Part shown: positions 7,056 to 13,931 of the stretch, in pieces
Layout of the letters: each line of letters starts with the position of its first letter
How positions within the stretch are numbered: the first letter of the stretch is position 1
From: Oscillospiraceae bacterium
Lineage (GTDB): Bacteria > Bacillota > Clostridia > Oscillospirales > Ruminococcaceae
Assembly: GCA_017399625.1 (NCBI GenBank)
Contig: JAFQBT010000076.1
Location: 1-32,487, forward strand
DNA: 32,487 bases
Direction of reading: 5' to 3'
Notes under the pieces: generated by a model
What the model saw: the letters and a program-made list of their open reading frames with translations, nothing else
Databases searched by the model: none
Told to the model about the DNA's origin: nothing
Translations under genes and position numbers: made by a program

Positions 7056-8578
7056 GATTTTTGAAGATATTATCATTTTTCCTTGCGGCGCTGATGATTT
7101 TCTGCGGCTGCGAGGCGCAAACGGTGACTCCCCCGGTTACGGAAGTTGAAATCCCCTCCGAACCGGTTTCCCAACCGGAAATAACCGAGGAAGCACCCTT
7201 CACTCTCCGGATTCCCTTTGATTATGACGAAGGGATTTCGCCATATACCGCCCGTTCAAAGGCAAACCGCTTTGTCTGCGAACTTGTTTACCGCTCCATG
7301 GTGAACCTTACCCATGATTACCGGTATGAGCTTGACCTTGTTTCGGAAATTTATACCGAGGACAATATCACCTGGTATATTTATCTTTCCGAAGGGGAAA
7401 CTTTTCCGAACGGAAAGGAATTCACCTCATACGACCTGCGCTATTCCTTCCAGCAGGCCATGGCGGAGGACAGTTATTATTCAAAAAGCCTTGAATGCGT
7501 AAGCTCCTTAAAGGTTGTTAACGCAACCTGCCTTCGGGTGACCCTTTATTATGCAAACAGATATTTCCCGAACCTTCTGACCTTCCCGGTAATTTCTTTT
7601 GAAACCGAAAAAAATCCGGTCTATTTTCCGGATATCTATTCCCTCAGCGAGGACGGAACAAGGCTTATCTGCGATATTTATTCCGCCGCCCAGGAAATCG
7701 AACTTGTTTCCGCAACGGATATGGACCTTCTCACCTATGAGATGAGGATGGGGCGTTATGACTGCATCTATGTTGCGGATCCCCTTGACCTCGGTTCCGC
7801 CGGAAACGGAGGCACCCTCGGCATGCAGAGCAACCGGATGGTCTATCTGGGCATGAACAGCTATTATGCCTTCACCTACTACGCGGATTTCCGCAGAGCG
7901 GTTTCCGCCGCCATCGATTACGAAAGAATCGTTTCCGACGTTTATAACTATTTTGCCGCGGCGCCGAAAAAACTTTATAACCCGGATTTTTACGAAATGG
8001 AATACGTTTCGCAAAAAAGCCTTGACCTTATGTCCGCGAACCTTATCCTTGACGATATGGGATTCGATAACAGGGACGAGGAAGGTTTCCGCACCAACAA
8101 GCGCGAAAAAAGAATTTCGCTCCGGCTTATTGTCTGCAGCGAAAGCGCGGTAAAGGTCGAACTTGCCAATGCCGTTGCGGAAATGCTTCTTGAAGCGGGG
8201 CTTGAGGTAAAAGTCGTTCCCCTTTCCTATGCGTCCTTCATGGTCGATCTCCGGAACGGAAACTATGACCTTTATATTGCGGAAATGCGCCTTGGGGCTG
8301 ATATGGATCTTACGAAGATTCTTACGCCCTATGAATATCAGTACGCGGATTTTGAATATATAAACTACGGCGTTCCGAACAGCGAAAAACTCTATTTCAG
8401 CTGGCTCGGATACATGGGCGGAACGGTAACTCCTTCCGAATTTGCCGCGGTTTTCGAGGATATAACCCCCTTTGCGCCCCTTTGCTATACAAAAGGCTGC
8501 GCAATTTTTAACCGCGACCTTTCTTTTTCCCTTTTCGGAACGGATTTCAACATGTTTTATAACATTCTTGAATGGTAA
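7052..8578 (+). CDS. Orphan solute-binding lipoprotein (peptide ABC transporter type)
   Basis: This 508-residue protein has a lipoprotein signal peptide (LAALMIFCGC, lipidated Cys near 20) and a Pro/Glu-rich linker. The body resembles family 5 solute-binding proteins (DppA/OppA type): LVYRSMVNLTHDY, the WYIYLSEGETFPNGKEFTSYD segment, and FRRAVSAAIDYERIV. Such proteins capture oligopeptides or nickel chelates outside the cell for an ABC importer. No permease or ATPase gene lies nearby. It is translationally coupled to ymdB, so it may act with a distant importer or as a sensor. It is slightly shorter than usual in the N-terminal lobe. Confidence 0.8.
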   Translation: MRFLKILSFFLAALMIFCGCEAQTVTPPVTEVEIPSEPVSQPEITEEAPFTLRIPFDYDEGISPYTARSKANRFVCELVYRSMVNLTHDYRYELDLVSEIYTEDNITWYIYLSEGETFPNGKEFTSYDLRYSFQQAMAEDSYYSKSLECVSSLKVVNATCLRVTLYYANRYFPNLLTFPVISFETEKNPVYFPDIYSLSEDGTRLICDIYSAAQEIELVSATDMDLLTYEMRMGRYDCIYVADPLDLGSAGNGGTLGMQSNRMVYLGMNSYYAFTYYADFRRAVSAAIDYERIVSDVYNYFAAAPKKLYNPDFYEMEYVSQKSLDLMSANLILDDMGFDNRDEEGFRTNKREKRISLRLIVCSESAVKVELANAVAEMLLEAGLEVKVVPLSYASFMVDLRNGNYDLYIAEMRLGADMDLTKILTPYEYQYADFEYINYGVPNSEKLYFSWLGYMGGTVTPSEFAAVFEDITPFAPLCYTKGCAIFNRDLSFSLFGTDFNMFYNILEW

Positions 8579-8624
8579 AACAGAGAATTTTTGAAAAAAA
8601 CTGCTGTTTTTACAAAAATTTTCT

Positions 8625-8653
8625 TTTACATACGGTATATTTTATGCTATAAT
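8625..8653 (+). promoter_or_regulatory. Promoter of fakA
   Basis: TTTACA (8625-8630), 17 bp, TATAAT (8648-8653), with TATGC before the -10. Confidence 0.8.
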
Positions 8654-8665
8654 ATATTTTGGTAT

Positions 8666-8691
8666 GGGCTGTAAACCTTTCAGCCCTTTTT
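8666..8691 (+). terminator. Promoter-proximal terminator-like hairpin in the fakA leader
   Basis: Arms GGGCTG and CAGCCC close a 9-nt loop and are followed by TTTTT. The hairpin begins only about 6 nt past the expected start site (about 8660). It could stop read-through from the upstream lipoprotein gene or act as an early attenuator of fakA. The stem is short, so strength is uncertain. Confidence 0.5.
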
Positions 8692-8783
8692 GCTGTGTGA
8701 ATTATTTTGTGGTAAAAATAAATCCTAATGCAGTCAGTTAACTAATTTTTTATGACAGGTATTTTTAAGAGGAGTTGAGATTT

Positions 8784-10403
8784 TTGATAAACGGAAAGCA
8801 GCTTCGTGATGCTTTTATCTCCGGCGCAAACAATCTCTGCAACAAAAAAGCAGAAGTTGATGCCCTTAACGTATTCCCGGTTCCCGACGGTGACACCGGC
8901 ACCAACATGTCCATGACCATCGGCAACGGCGCAAAGGAGCTTGAAAAGCTTGGCGACGAAGCCACCGTTGAGGAAGTTGCAAAAGTTGCAGCTTCCGGTT
9001 TTCTCCGTGGCGCAAGAGGAAACTCCGGCGTAATCCTTTCCCTTCTTTTCCGCGGTTTTTCCAAAGGAATGAAAGGAAAAGAAACCGCCACCGGCGCAGA
9101 TATTGCCGCCGCATTTTCCCTTGGCGTTGAAGCAGCATACAAAGCAGTTATGAAACCCACCGAAGGTACAATCCTTACCGTTTCCCGCTGCGCTGCCGAA
9201 AAAGCAACCGAAATCGCAAAATATGACGATTCCACCGTTGCTGTTCTCTACGGAATGTATCTCCAGAGCAAGCGCACCCTTGCCCAGACCCCCGAAATGC
9301 TCCCGATCCTCAAAAAGAGCGGAGTTGTTGATGCAGGCGGCCAGGGACTTGTTTATATCTTCGAAGGTATGTGGAGTGTTATTTCCGAAGGAAAAATCAT
9401 TATGCCCAAAACCGCAGAAGAAGCTTCCGCAAAAGAAACCGAATACACCTACTGCGTTGAAGCAGTTGCAAAACGCGGCGAAAAATCCGTTGAAGGATTC
9501 GAAAAAGCGCTTTCCGCTTTCGGCGAGGTTGTTGAATACACCGAAGGCACCCAGGGCGCAAAATTCCATATCCACACCAACGAACCCGGAAAAGTTCTTA
9601 CCGAAACCCTTTCTTTCGGAACCCTTCTTGCGACCAAGGTTGAAAACATGAGCGTTGCTCATACCGAACTCGAATTCGAATATGAAGCTCCTGCGGAGGA
9701 AACCAAGGAGGAAAAATTTCCCTATGCGGAAGTTGATCCTTCCGTTGAATACGGTTTTGTTTCCGTCTGCGCAGGAAAAGGTCTTACCGACGTTTTCGCC
9801 GATCTCGGATGCGACAACATTGTTTCCGGCGGACAGACCATGAATCCTTCCACCGAAGATATTCTTGCCGCAATTCAGGCAACCCCCGCAAAGAACGTTT
9901 TCGTTCTTCCCAACAACAAGAACATCGTTATGGCCGCAATGCAGGCCGCAGAAATTGCCGACAGAAACGTAATCGTTATCCCCAGCAAAACCGTTCCCCA
10001 GGGCATTTCCGCAATGCTTTCCTATGACTGCGACGCTTCCGTAAAGGAAAACACCGAAGCCATGAACGAAGCACTTTCTTCCGTAACCACCGGCCAGGTA
10101 ACCTTTGCCGCAAGGGATTCCGACTTCGACGGTCACAAGATCAAAGAGGGCGAGCTTCTTGCAATGAAGGAAGGCAAAATGCTCTATACCGGCAAAGAAA
10201 TGGACCTTGTCTGCGGAAGGCTTGCAAAAGCCCTTGTTAACAAGGAAACCTCCATGGTAACCATCTATTACGGCGAGGATGTTTCCGAAGAACAGGCCGA
10301 AGCGATCCGCACCGTTATCGAAGGCAAACTTCCGAATTCCATCGAAGTCAACACCATCTATGGCGGACAGCCCGTTTATTACTACATCATCAGCGCGGAA
10401 TAA
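8784..10403 (+). CDS. fakA: Fatty acid kinase-type protein, DhaL plus DegV-like domains (YloV/FakA)
   Basis: FakA is the ATP-binding kinase subunit that phosphorylates fatty acids presented by FakB (DegV-family) proteins. The 539-residue product has an N-terminal DhaL domain with the Mg/ATP motif PDGDTGTNM (34-42) and GARGNSGVILSLLFRG. A middle domain follows, then a C-terminal EDD/DegV-like domain. The start is taken as TTG at 8784, 9 nt after AAGAGGAG (8767-8774); an in-frame TTG at 8775 abuts the SD and is unlikely. The usual upstream partner of the Asp23 family is not present. It has its own promoter with a hairpin leader and ends at a strong terminator. Confidence 0.92.
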   Translation: MINGKQLRDAFISGANNLCNKKAEVDALNVFPVPDGDTGTNMSMTIGNGAKELEKLGDEATVEEVAKVAASGFLRGARGNSGVILSLLFRGFSKGMKGKETATGADIAAAFSLGVEAAYKAVMKPTEGTILTVSRCAAEKATEIAKYDDSTVAVLYGMYLQSKRTLAQTPEMLPILKKSGVVDAGGQGLVYIFEGMWSVISEGKIIMPKTAEEASAKETEYTYCVEAVAKRGEKSVEGFEKALSAFGEVVEYTEGTQGAKFHIHTNEPGKVLTETLSFGTLLATKVENMSVAHTELEFEYEAPAEETKEEKFPYAEVDPSVEYGFVSVCAGKGLTDVFADLGCDNIVSGGQTMNPSTEDILAAIQATPAKNVFVLPNNKNIVMAAMQAAEIADRNVIVIPSKTVPQGISAMLSYDCDASVKENTEAMNEALSSVTTGQVTFAARDSDFDGHKIKEGELLAMKEGKMLYTGKEMDLVCGRLAKALVNKETSMVTIYYGEDVSEEQAEAIRTVIEGKLPNSIEVNTIYGGQPVYYYIISAE

Positions 10404-10414
10404 TCCGCAGAGAT

Positions 10415-10452
10415 AAAAAAGCTCCCGTTCCAAAAGGAACGAGAGCTTTTTT
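10415..10452 (+). terminator. Terminator of fakA
   Basis: Arms GCTCCCGTTCC and GGAACGAGAGC (one mismatch), loop AAAA, then six T. A-run on the 5' side. Confidence 0.88.
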
Positions 10453-10455
10453 ATT

Positions 10456-10505
10456 GCTTTCCCAAAGGGTAAGGGTGCCGTTGCCGCAGGCACGGTGGAT
10501 AAGGG
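10456..10505. repeat. Dispersed palindromic repeat, divergent copy
   Basis: A 50-bp segment beginning GCTTTCCC and ending GGTGGATAAGGG resembles the repeat at 19881-19930: same length, a CTTTCCC/AGGG hairpin at one end, a variable palindrome in the middle (GTGCC and GGCAC arms), and a GGATRAGGG end. It is intergenic between fakA and the ribokinase gene. Confidence 0.45.
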
Positions 10506-10554
10506 ATTGCCGGGAACGCGGAGCGCAGACCTCCGGCAACGATATTTACGCAAT

Positions 10555-10583
10555 AAAAAACGGCGGGAGCATAACCCCCGCCC
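10555..10583 (-). terminator. Terminator of the ribokinase gene
   Basis: On the minus strand a stem with arms GGCGGGG and CTCCCGCC (10582-10562) is followed by six T. Confidence 0.85.
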
Positions 10584-10599
10584 TGTTGCAGATTATTAT

Positions 10600-11493
10600 T
10601 CAGTTTCCGAACTGATAGCATTCCTCCACCATCGGAATGGAGTTTGCGGCGCCGGGACGGGAAACAGTTATGGAAGCGGCCTTCACCGCCATCATAAGGG
10701 CATCCTTGGGCCTTGCACCCCGGAGGGTTGTTGCAAGATAGAAGCCGATGAGAGCATCTCCTGCGGCGGTTTTATCCTTTACCGGAGCATCGAAAATCTT
10801 CTGGTAATAGGTTTCATCGTTCGTGATGAGCATACAGCCCTTCACCCCGAGGGTGAGCAGAGTTTCCGCATTGGGGAAGGTGCGCTTTATTGCCGGAATA
10901 AGGGCTTCAAGATCCATGGGGCTTGCGCCGGTAAATTCCGAAGCCTCGAAGCGGTTTACGAATACATAGGAAAGTTTTTCAAGAGGGAGATTGCGGAGAT
11001 CCTTGGTAAAAGGCGCTGGGTTAAGGGCAACTTTCGCGCCGGCGGCAAGGGCTTTTTCGACTATTTTTTCAATTCCGTTGATTTCGTTCTGCAAAAGAAG
11101 GATATCGCCCTTGCGGAGCTGGGCAACGGTGTAATCAATCTGGTCGTCGGTTACGGAAAGGTTTGCTCCGCCGCAGACAATAATACTTTTGTTTCCTTCC
11201 GGGGTGACCTGGATGAAAGAACTCCCGGTTGGCATTTCCTTTTTGCGGATAAGTGAAGTATTGACGCCGTTTTTTTCGAGCACGTTCAGAAGATAGCCGC
11301 CGTCGTTCATTCCGACGCAGCCGGCATGATAAACATCAGCTCCTGCTCTTGCGATTGCAACGGACTGGTTAAGGCCTTTTCCGCCGGGGAAATAATTCGC
11401 CTTTTTTGCGCGAAGAGTTTCTTCCGGGCGGACAATATGCTCAACCGGATAAACATGGTCAATATTAAGCGAACCGAAATTGATAATCTTCAT
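10600..11493 (-). CDS. rbsK: Ribokinase (PfkB family sugar kinase)
   Basis: Ribokinase phosphorylates D-ribose to ribose 5-phosphate with ATP. The 297-residue product has the N-terminal PfkB signature around YFPGGKGLNQSVA (GGKG at 37-40). The C-terminal signature is DKTAAGDALIGFY near 240-252, carrying the catalytic Asp and anion hole in the AAGD form typical of ribokinases. GGAGGGTGAT precedes the ATG. No ribose transporter or repressor gene is adjacent, so it stands alone; a perfect AT-rich palindrome upstream could be an operator. Other PfkB substrates cannot be excluded, but the GGKGLNQ and AAGD forms favour ribose. Confidence 0.88.
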   Translation of the reverse strand: MKIINFGSLNIDHVYPVEHIVRPEETLRAKKANYFPGGKGLNQSVAIARAGADVYHAGCVGMNDGGYLLNVLEKNGVNTSLIRKKEMPTGSSFIQVTPEGNKSIIVCGGANLSVTDDQIDYTVAQLRKGDILLLQNEINGIEKIVEKALAAGAKVALNPAPFTKDLRNLPLEKLSYVFVNRFEASEFTGASPMDLEALIPAIKRTFPNAETLLTLGVKGCMLITNDETYYQKIFDAPVKDKTAAGDALIGFYLATTLRGARPKDALMMAVKAASITVSRPGAANSIPMVEECYQFGN

Positions 11494-11516
11494 CTGGACA
11501 TCACCCTCCGCATAAC

Positions 11517-11545
11517 ATTATATACAAAATTTTCTGTTTTTGGAA
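11517..11545 (-). promoter_or_regulatory. Probable ribokinase promoter
   Basis: A perfect TATAAT (11522-11517) lies 17 bp from a weak -35, TTCCAA (11545-11540). The weak -35 suggests that it needs an activator or is modest in strength. Confidence 0.55.
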
Positions 11546-11550
11546 TAGTC

Positions 11551-11572
11551 TTTTTGAAAATATTTTCAAAAA
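11551..11572. promoter_or_regulatory. 22-bp perfect palindrome upstream of rbsK
   Basis: TTTTTGAAAAT (11551-11561) is followed directly by its reverse complement ATTTTCAAAAA (11562-11572). Its centre lies about 50 bp upstream of the expected ribokinase start site, so it may bind a dimeric regulator. Its composition is A/T-rich, which lowers the significance. Confidence 0.4.
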
Positions 11573-11606
11573 AATTGAGGCTTTTTCGTAAAATCCTTAT
11601 TAAGCA

Positions 11607-11664
11607 GGCATAAAAAAACAGCACCGGCAAAGCCGATGCTGTTACGTTTTGGTTGCCCCACGAG
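11607..11664 (-). repeat. Direct repeat A: duplicate of tRNA-Gln 3' end plus terminator
   Basis: These 58 bp match 11797-11854 with one mismatch (T at 11649, A at 11839), offset by exactly 190 bp. On the minus strand the copy holds the last ~15 nt of tRNA-Gln including CCA, then the terminator hairpin (CAGCATCGGC/GCCGGTGCTG) and seven T. The rest of the tRNA is missing in this copy. Confidence 0.85.
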
Positions 11665-11712
11665 CAAAAACTGTGAAGCGCGTCCCGCGGACGATTCAGC
11701 GAACAGTTTTTG
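11665..11712. repeat. Palindromic segment 1 in the tRNA mosaic
   Basis: Outer arms CAAAAACTGT (11665-11674) and ACAGTTTTTG (11703-11712) are perfect complements. An inner stem CGTCC/GGACG closes the centre. Its CAAAAA...TTTTTG ends match palindrome 2. Confidence 0.6.
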
Positions 11713-11722
11713 GCGCAGCGGT

Positions 11723-11757
11723 CAAAAATCGCAAGACGAATGCCGAAGGGATTTTTG
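11723..11757. repeat. Palindromic segment 2 in the tRNA mosaic
   Basis: Arms CAAAAATC (11723-11730) and GATTTTTG (11750-11757) are perfect complements around a 19-nt centre. It interrupts what reads like a tRNA D-arm: GGCGCAGCGGT before and GGCACCGC after. Confidence 0.55.
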
Positions 11758-11773
11758 GGCACCGCAAGAGGGG

Positions 11774-11800
11774 AGCTTCGGGTTCGAATCCGAGCTGGCA
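11774..11800 (+). pseudogene. tRNA-like 3' remnant
   Basis: GGTTCGAATCC matches the universal T-loop core, and AGCTGGCA looks like an acceptor 3' strand with discriminator base. An extra T breaks the T-stem, and the D and anticodon arms are interrupted or missing, so this is not a working tRNA. It is read on the + strand, opposite to tRNA-Gln. Confidence 0.45.
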
Positions 11801-11854
11801 TAAAAAAACAGCACCGGCAAAGCCGATGCTGTTACGTTATGGTTGCCCCACGAG
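11797..11854 (-). repeat. Direct repeat B: 3' end of the intact tRNA-Gln plus terminator
   Basis: This is the second copy of the 58-bp repeat (see 11607-11664). It includes the 3' end of the complete tRNA-Gln gene and its terminator. Confidence 0.85.
11802..11832 (-). terminator. Terminator of tRNA-Gln
   Basis: On the minus strand arms ACAGCATCGGC and GCCGGTGCTGT, loop TTT, then seven T, 7 nt after the CCA end. Confidence 0.88.
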
Positions 11855-11913
11855 GATTCGAACCCCGACAAACAGAGTCAGAGTCTGCCGTGCTACCGTT
11901 ACACAATAGGGCA
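11840..11913 (-). tRNA. tRNA-Gln (anticodon CTG)
   Basis: The 74-nt minus-strand sequence folds as a cloverleaf. The acceptor is TGCCCTA paired with TGGGGCA, with discriminator A and encoded CCA. The D-arm is GTG...CAC with AACGGTAG in the loop. The anticodon arm is GCAGA-CTCTGAC-TCTGT, with CTG at the anticodon position. The T-arm is CGGGG-TTCGAAT-CCTCG. It reads CAG codons. It has its own strong promoter and terminator; no other tRNA flanks it apart from the mosaic remnant. Confidence 0.93.
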
Positions 11914-11932
11914 ATATCTAACGTGCTTGACT

Positions 11933-11961
11933 ATTATATCTATTTTCGAGCAATTTGTCAA
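11933..11961 (-). promoter_or_regulatory. Promoter of tRNA-Gln
   Basis: Perfect TTGACA (11961-11956), 17 bp, perfect TATAAT (11938-11933). Confidence 0.9.
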
Positions 11962-11998
11962 TAGTATTTTTAAAATTTTTCAAATTTTTCTTTGCCTA

Positions 11999-12027
11999 TC
12001 GACAAAATCTTTCCTTTGTATTATAAT
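11999..12027 (+). promoter_or_regulatory. Promoter of thioredoxin gene 1
   Basis: TCGACA (11999-12004), 17 bp, TATAAT (12022-12027). Confidence 0.75.
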
Positions 12028-12074
12028 CAAGCTATAAGCAAACAATAAGTTTTAAAAACGGAGGTTTGAAAAAT

Positions 12075-12389
12075 ATGTCTGCAATCCATTTTTCTGAAGA
12101 AGAATTCACCACCGCTCTTTCCGAAGGCGCGCTTATCGTTGATTTCTGGGCAACCTGGTGCGGTCCCTGCAAAATGATCGCTCCCGTTGTTGATCAGGTT
12201 GCGGATGAGCTTTACGGCAAAATCACCGTCGGCAAAATCGACGTTGACGAATGCCGCGAAATCGCATCCGAATACGGAGTTATGTCCATACCCACCATCA
12301 TCTTTTTCAAAAACGGTCTTGAAGTAAAACGCATGGTCGGCGTTCAGACAAAGGAAAAACTCCTTGAAGCCGCAAAGGAAATTGAATAA
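12075..12389 (+). CDS. trxA: Thioredoxin
   Basis: This 104-residue thioredoxin carries the redox motif WCGPC (28-32) after VDFWATW, the buried Asp (VDF), and the cis-Pro segment MSIPT. It reduces protein disulfides in the cytosol together with thioredoxin reductase. ATG at 12075 is chosen because GGAGG (12060-12064) lies 10 nt upstream; an in-frame TTG at 12066 overlaps the SD region. It is monocistronic, with its own promoter and two downstream hairpins. A second thioredoxin gene lies at 21209-21520. Confidence 0.95.
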   Translation: MSAIHFSEEEFTTALSEGALIVDFWATWCGPCKMIAPVVDQVADELYGKITVGKIDVDECREIASEYGVMSIPTIIFFKNGLEVKRMVGVQTKEKLLEAAKEIE

Positions 12390-12415
12390 AAAATTGGCGG
12401 GAGCAAGCTCCCGCC
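12388..12415 (-). terminator. Terminator for the glyA-rarA transcript
   Basis: Stem of GGCGGGAGC and GCTCCCGCC (12415-12396); on the minus strand it is followed by AA and six T. It serves the convergent minus-strand unit. Confidence 0.7.
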
Positions 12416-12432
12416 CTGCATTTTAATTTATT

Positions 12433-12460
12433 GACCTGCCGATTCGGCGGGTCTTTTTTT
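12433..12460 (+). terminator. Terminator of thioredoxin gene 1
   Basis: Arms GACCTGCCG and CGGCGGGTC with one G-T pair, followed by seven T. Confidence 0.85.
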
Positions 12461-12475
12461 ATTTTATCTTTATCT

Positions 12476-12619
12476 TCAAAAACCTATATGCGCCAAAAAA
12501 GTTCCAACGGCATAACCGATTCCCTATGCCGCAAGCAAAAATATAAGTATCACAAAAACCTTTTTAATAACAACGGTGCTTTTTGTTCCTTTGTTTAAAA
12601 AAGCATTCCACTTTTCCAT
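12476..12619 (-). pseudogene. Small membrane-peptide gene with an in-frame TAG
   Basis: An ATG at 12619 follows AAAAGGAG, which overlaps the rarA stop codon, so this is the third gene of the glyA-rarA unit. It encodes 31 residues (MEKWNAFLNKGTKSTVVIKK then VFVILIFLLAA) and then TAG at 12526-12524. The same frame continues with GIGYAVGTFLAHIGF to a TGA at 12478-12476. Read through, it makes a 47-residue peptide whose hydrophobic helix spans the TAG without a break. This pattern suggests a recent nonsense mutation or, less likely, programmed read-through or a functional 31-residue form. The TAG could be a sequence error. No known family is recognised. Confidence 0.6.
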
Positions 12620-12633
12620 TTTGGTTTCTCCTT

Positions 12634-13908
12634 TTATTCTTCCGCTTCCGCAATAATTTTATCGCGGTAAGCCTTTGCGGCCTGTTCGGTTTTGTTGTCG
12701 CCGAAATGATAATAAACCCTGCCTTTAAGCGTATCCGGCAGATACTGCTGTTTCACATAATGATTCTTATAATTATGGGCATATTTATATTTCGGCGGCT
12801 TGTGTCCGCCGGCGGATTTCGGATGAACGTTGACAAGATGTTCCGGAACTTCGCCGGAAAGTCCGTTGCGAACATCTTCAAGCGCCGCTCCGATTGCTTC
12901 AACTCCGCTGTTGGATTTCGGCGCGGTGCAAAGAAGGATCACCGCATCCGCAAGGGGAAGCTGCGCTTCCGGAAGACCAAGCTGCAAAGCGGTATCCACG
13001 CAGGCTTTGACTATCGGAATCGCCATGGGATAGGCAAGCCCCACGTCCTCGCAGGCAATTGCAAGAAGCCGGCGGCAGGGCGAGATTATATCCCCCGCAT
13101 CGATAAAACGGGCAAGATAATGGAGAGCCGCATTTTCGTCCGAACCGCGGACGGATTTATGGAAGGCTGAGAGAATCTCAAAATGATCGTCCCCTTCCTT
13201 ATCGTAACGGTTGGAACTGCGCTGAGCAGCGGAATGAGCATCCTCCAGCAAAAGGGCCCTTTCGCCGTGCTCATTAAGCTTTGAACCAAGCCAGCAGACC
13301 TCCAGCGCATTGAGCGCTTTTCGGGCATCGCCGGAACAGTTGCAGGAAATATGGCGCAGAACGCCTTCCTCAACGTGAATCTTCGTTCCCTCGTCGTGCT
13401 CAAGTTTTTCAACCGCGTGCTCAAGAGCACGTTCGATTTCCGAAGGTTCGATTGGTTTGAATTCAAAAACGGTGCTGCGGCTTAAAATGGCGTTATAAAC
13501 GTAAAAATAGGGGTTTTCGGTGGTGGATGCGATAAGGGTGACTCTGCCGTCCTCGATGAATTCAAGAAGGGTCTGCTGCTGTTTTTTGTTGAGATACTGG
13601 ATCTCATCAAGATAGAGGAGCACGCCCTGAGCACCTTCGATTCCGGCGGTTTCGGCAAAAACCTCCTTGATATCGGCGGTTGAGCACGAGGTTCCGTTGA
13701 GGTGGCAGAGTTTTTTGTTCGCAATCTTCGCGATGATTCTGGCAACGGTTGTTTTTCCCGTTCCGGAAGGTCCGAAAAAGATAAGGTTCGGAATAACGCC
13801 GGAATCCGCAATTTTCCGGAGAAGTTTTCCTTCGCCGAGGATATGCTGCTGGCCGCAGACTTCGGATAATTCAGTTGGTCTTAATCTGTCGGCAAGGGGT
13901 GCGGACAT
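12634..13908 (-). CDS. rarA: Replication-associated recombination protein RarA (MgsA)
   Basis: RarA is a AAA+ ATPase related to clamp-loader subunits and RuvB; it acts at stalled replication forks. The 424-residue length is typical. Features: LADRLRPTELSEVCGQQHILG at the N-terminus, Walker A GPSGTGKTT (46-54), Walker B LLYLDEIQYLNKKQQ near 96-110, and sensor 1 IASTTENPYFYV. The C-terminal oligomerisation region includes SPCRRLLAIACEDVGLAYP. Walker B carries DEIQ where DEIH is common, a mild variation. It lies 23 nt downstream of glyA and is probably co-transcribed; its SD is weak. Confidence 0.94.
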   Translation of the reverse strand: MSAPLADRLRPTELSEVCGQQHILGEGKLLRKIADSGVIPNLIFFGPSGTGKTTVARIIAKIANKKLCHLNGTSCSTADIKEVFAETAGIEGAQGVLLYLDEIQYLNKKQQQTLLEFIEDGRVTLIASTTENPYFYVYNAILSRSTVFEFKPIEPSEIERALEHAVEKLEHDEGTKIHVEEGVLRHISCNCSGDARKALNALEVCWLGSKLNEHGERALLLEDAHSAAQRSSNRYDKEGDDHFEILSAFHKSVRGSDENAALHYLARFIDAGDIISPCRRLLAIACEDVGLAYPMAIPIVKACVDTALQLGLPEAQLPLADAVILLCTAPKSNSGVEAIGAALEDVRNGLSGEVPEHLVNVHPKSAGGHKPPKYKYAHNYKNHYVKQQYLPDTLKGRVYYHFGDNKTEQAAKAYRDKIIAEAEE

Positions 13909-13931
13909 CCGGTTTCATCTCTTTTCTGCTG

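Noticed and set aside
8742-10553. Long minus-strand open frame (about 600 codons) opposite fakA
   Set aside because: It mirrors the fakA coding frame, has Gly/Phe/Cys-rich low-complexity translation, no SD and no recognisable domain. fakA on the other strand has clear motifs.
11607-11854. Two-copy direct repeat considered as a CRISPR-like array
   Set aside because: Only two repeats of 58 bp containing a tRNA end and a terminator, no further units and no cas genes.
11649-11964. Short + strand frames through the tRNA-Gln mosaic
   Set aside because: They read across terminators, palindromes and the antisense of a tRNA; this is structure, not coding.
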